Shown: piece after piece, positions 61,281 through 64,000 of the stretch
How the letters are laid out: each line of letters starts with the position of its first letter
Position numbering within the stretch: the first letter of the stretch is position 1
Source: Lates calcarifer
Lineage: Eukaryota > Chordata > Actinopteri > Centropomidae
DNA: 64,000 nucleotides
Assembly: GCF_001640805.2 (NCBI RefSeq)
Contig: NC_066853.1
Coordinates: forward strand, 25,808,378 to 25,872,377
Direction: 5' to 3'
Translations under genes and position numbers: made by a program
Notes under the pieces: generated by a model
Told to the model about the DNA's origin: nothing
The model's input: only the letters and a program-made list of their open reading frames with translations
The model's database searches: none

Positions 61281-63789
61281 TTCCACTGCTGGTAATGAGA
61301 TTTCAGATGCTGTTAGATGATCTGACAAGCACTTCATTTGAAACACACTGAGGCCTTAAGTCACCTTTTAGACCAGCCAGAGGAGAAATGGCCTCTGCTG
61401 ATCCCTCTCTTCTGTTTGTATTCCTCAGTGTGAGTCATTAGTCCTGAAAACTTGAGAAATGGTGCGCTGTCATCTGTTGCAGCACTATTATCATTAAACA
61501 CAAATGCATTCAGATTGCCTCTGTCTGCTCCTATTGCTTTGGCTCATAATAAATAGATGGGCATCCCTGTTTTTTCTCCACCCTCCGTTAGTCATGATAC
61601 CTATCATCCCAGCAGTGTATTAAGACTTTCCCTCTGTGTTTACCAGGGATTTTCTGCTTTCGCTCTGCCCGTTTCACTGTCAGGATTTAGGGGTAAAACA
61701 GGGTGCAGGCGGTCTGCTGACAGGAGGCAAGGAGCAGTGTGGGTGACAGGCTCATGACTTATTCAGTAAGTCTTCCTTCTGTATTTAAATATTTTGTCAG
61801 AGCGTTACCTTTGCTTTGGAAGGATGCTGAGAGTTAAAACATGTGCACTGGAGTGAATCTATCAACAGCAGGCATTTAACTCACACCAATCAATGTTAGT
61901 GTTATTCTCTGTCCAATTACAGCACTCATGACTTTGTTCTTCCTTCAGTTTGATTCTCCTCTCCACTCTCTGTGTCTGCGTCAAACACATTTCATTGACA
62001 GATTTCGTCAGCAGCCTCCATCTGCTCTGTAGATTGAATCCATTTGTACTGAGCGACAGAGGAAGCCAACAGTCAGCTATTATTCAGGAAATAATTGAGC
62101 TTGGACCTTTTTCTATTGCTCTGTATGTCTGAAAATGAATGAATGTTTCTGTTCCCCAGTCCCTCGGCGGATCCACCACTTTTATCTCTGCCAAGAGAAA
62201 GGCTTCATGCTGAATTAGTTTGATTCAAAGTCTCAAAGTTGTTATTCAAGGAATGAGGAAACACTGTAGTACTTCAGTTAGTACACTCCCAGTCTGATCA
62301 TGAGACTGAATTGCTGCTTCATTTGTTCAGCCTGAGGTCATGTTCATGTGAGCTTATTTGTTTAGGATTGGGTGTTATTTCCCTCAAACCAGTCATTACT
62401 GTTAGAGTCGTTAGAGTTTGTCACTGGCCCCTTCACACATGTACAGTGTGCAGCCATTCCTCTTAACATCAGCATGTTCTCTGCCAAGTCTGATCCAAGG
62501 TGGGAATGTTCACAGAGGGAACCCTGCAGAAATGGAGGTTCTTCAGTACAGTCTGTCTCATTCTCAGCAAATAAAGGTGAATCATCAACGGTGCCCAGGA
62601 ACTCCAAGATGAATGTCAGACAGGATATCTGTGCAGACCTGCCCCCCAGCTCAGACCAGTGTAGGTGCATTCACACTCAAAGAAAAAGGGAAGCTTATGC
62701 CCATATGCAGCTCAGACCATCTCCTAATGTGGCCTGAGTGATCGGATCCCAGATACATCCTCAGTGCATCCTGGGTGTATTCACATCTGTACTCAGAGCT
62801 GTGCACTATTGATCAGATCACAGAAGGTGTGTGTTCAGGCCAGCTCTGAACAGGGCTTCTGTTTGTGTAAATCATTTCAGTGATTTGTGCAGAAATCTTG
62901 ATTTTCTCTGTTGTTATGCTGGCATGTATTTGTATTCTACCTCTTACCAGTAATCTCTACCAGGTGTTATGAGTCTGCAGTGAGAACCTGAGCTAATGAC
63001 CTGGATTTGTTTCCCAGATGAAGTTCATCAGTAATGTCCAGTGAGGTGCAGGGAGTGTGTAGCTGCAGTGGAGCTCCACTCAGCTCTCTGCCAGCTCATG
63101 GAAAATGAATGCTGGGGGGTTATTCACATTCAGTCTTTAAATACATTGTAACCAGTCAATAAATCCTCTGGATGCCTGTACTCTGCACCCAGCAAACAAG
63201 CTGCTCTGATTGAATGTTTTGACACATCTTAGGCTGAATGCTTTTCGCTCTCCTCCTCCTCTGTCTGCACCTGCTCTCTTGTTTCCAACATATTCTCCTG
63301 TCACTGAAACTCACTCACTGGGTTTGATTTTAGGATTGTGCCATCTCTCAGGATCACATCAGGTCCTGTAGATTGACTGGACTGTTATGATGCTGTCATT
63401 ATAACTGGGAACATGATTCTACCTCTTCTCCATAAAACTGTCACTGGTACTTTATATGAGGTGCATATCTATAAGCATTAAATCACTCATGCTGGAGATG
63501 TCTTTTGTCAAAGAAATGTGTGATTTCTGTGATTTTAGACCTGTTGATGCGTGATCCTAAAAATCCATGAATCAGTGTTTTTAAAAAAAGACAAAAGAAA
63601 TTTGAATTTGAACCTGGGTGAATAAAAACAAGCAGGACACTTTGGTGGTGCAAGCTCCCCAAAAAGCAGAAGTTTTATCACATTTGCTACACATGTAGGT
63701 ACATCTGAGATATTACCTTATCAGTGTCAGCACATATATCATCTGATAAGTAACAAATAACGTCAGTACAGACATGCCAAAGATATATT
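61281..63789 (+). other. Musashi-2 intron 5, continued
   Basis: No supported gene. 61,960-62,220 is non-repetitive and includes tattattcaggaaataatt; it may be a conserved non-coding element but this is untested. Confidence 0.35.
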
Positions 63790-64000
63790 TGTGGTTGTTA
63801 AGCTGTTGGTTTGTCCAGACTAAAATATCTCCACAATTACTGGATGGATTGGCATTCAGTTTTGTACAGGCATCCATGTTTCTCAGGGGGTAAATCCTAC
63901 TGATCCTACTTAGTGAATCCACAACTTTATCTTTTGGACCACCATGGGGCTGACATTTGTGGTTATTGGATGGAATGCCAGTTTACCTCAGGATGAACTA
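63790..64000 (+). repeat. Dispersed fish repeat (ctggatggattggcat family), cut by the window edge
   Basis: aaaatatctccacaattact, ggatggattggcattcagtt, catccatgtttctcag and gaccaccatggggctgacat follow the order of a non-coding repeat that is very frequent in spiny-rayed fish genomes. Confidence 0.55.

Noticed and set aside
62372..62737. 121-codon plus frame and 102-codon minus frame
   Set aside because: The frames overlap each other on opposite strands and have no domain, splice logic or repeat match.
1..64000. CRISPR arrays, bacterial operons, tRNA or rRNA genes
   Set aside because: No regularly spaced direct repeats, ribosome binding sites or full cloverleaf sequences were seen; tRNA-like boxes belong to SINEs.

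Overview
The window looks like nuclear DNA of a ray-finned fish, probably a percomorph teleost. It is AT-rich, has a vertebrate connexin and a Musashi RNA-binding gene with GT-AG introns, many dinucleotide and tetranucleotide microsatellites, and relics of Tc1, mariner, hAT, Ty3/gypsy, LINE and tRNA-headed SINE elements of fish type. There are no bacterial operons, CRISPR arrays or phage genes.

Layout. 1-5,640 is gene-free DNA with two repeat fragments. 5,655-6,761 is a complete intronless coding exon for a 368-residue connexin (gap-junction channel subunit), with a splice acceptor just before its ATG and poly(A) signals downstream. 7,800-27,080 is an intergenic stretch filled with broken mobile elements: an internally deleted Tc1 element (9,278-9,592), a Tc1 transposase relic beside a Ty3/gypsy relic (about 11,588-14,000), SINE pieces, a LINE 3' end (18,900-19,440), a possible LTR (20,158-20,465) and a mariner relic (22,640-23,480).

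27,285 to the right edge is the 5' part of a Musashi-2 gene (msi2, probably the msi2b paralogue) on the + strand. Five coding exons encode the N-terminus, all of RRM1 and the linker (104 codons). RRM2 and the C-terminal half lie beyond the window, so the last 24.9 kb is one unfinished intron. Two starts are visible: the canonical exon 1 (27,285) and an alternative start (28,167) that reads directly into exon 2 and resembles the alternative N-terminus known from mammalian MSI2. The introns carry two non-autonomous hAT-like elements with clear 8-bp target-site duplications, a 375-bp fold-back element flanked by TA, a ZBED/hAT transposase relic, SINEs and microsatellites.

The two genes have no evident functional link: one makes intercellular channels, the other an mRNA-binding translational regulator. 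I see no convincing new multi-gene system. The best leads are the alternative Musashi start, microsatellites that form the splice context of the RRM1 exons, a possible alternative terminal exon at 46,896, and the young-looking hAT-like and fold-back insertions. All calls were made by eye; no database search or alignment was run.
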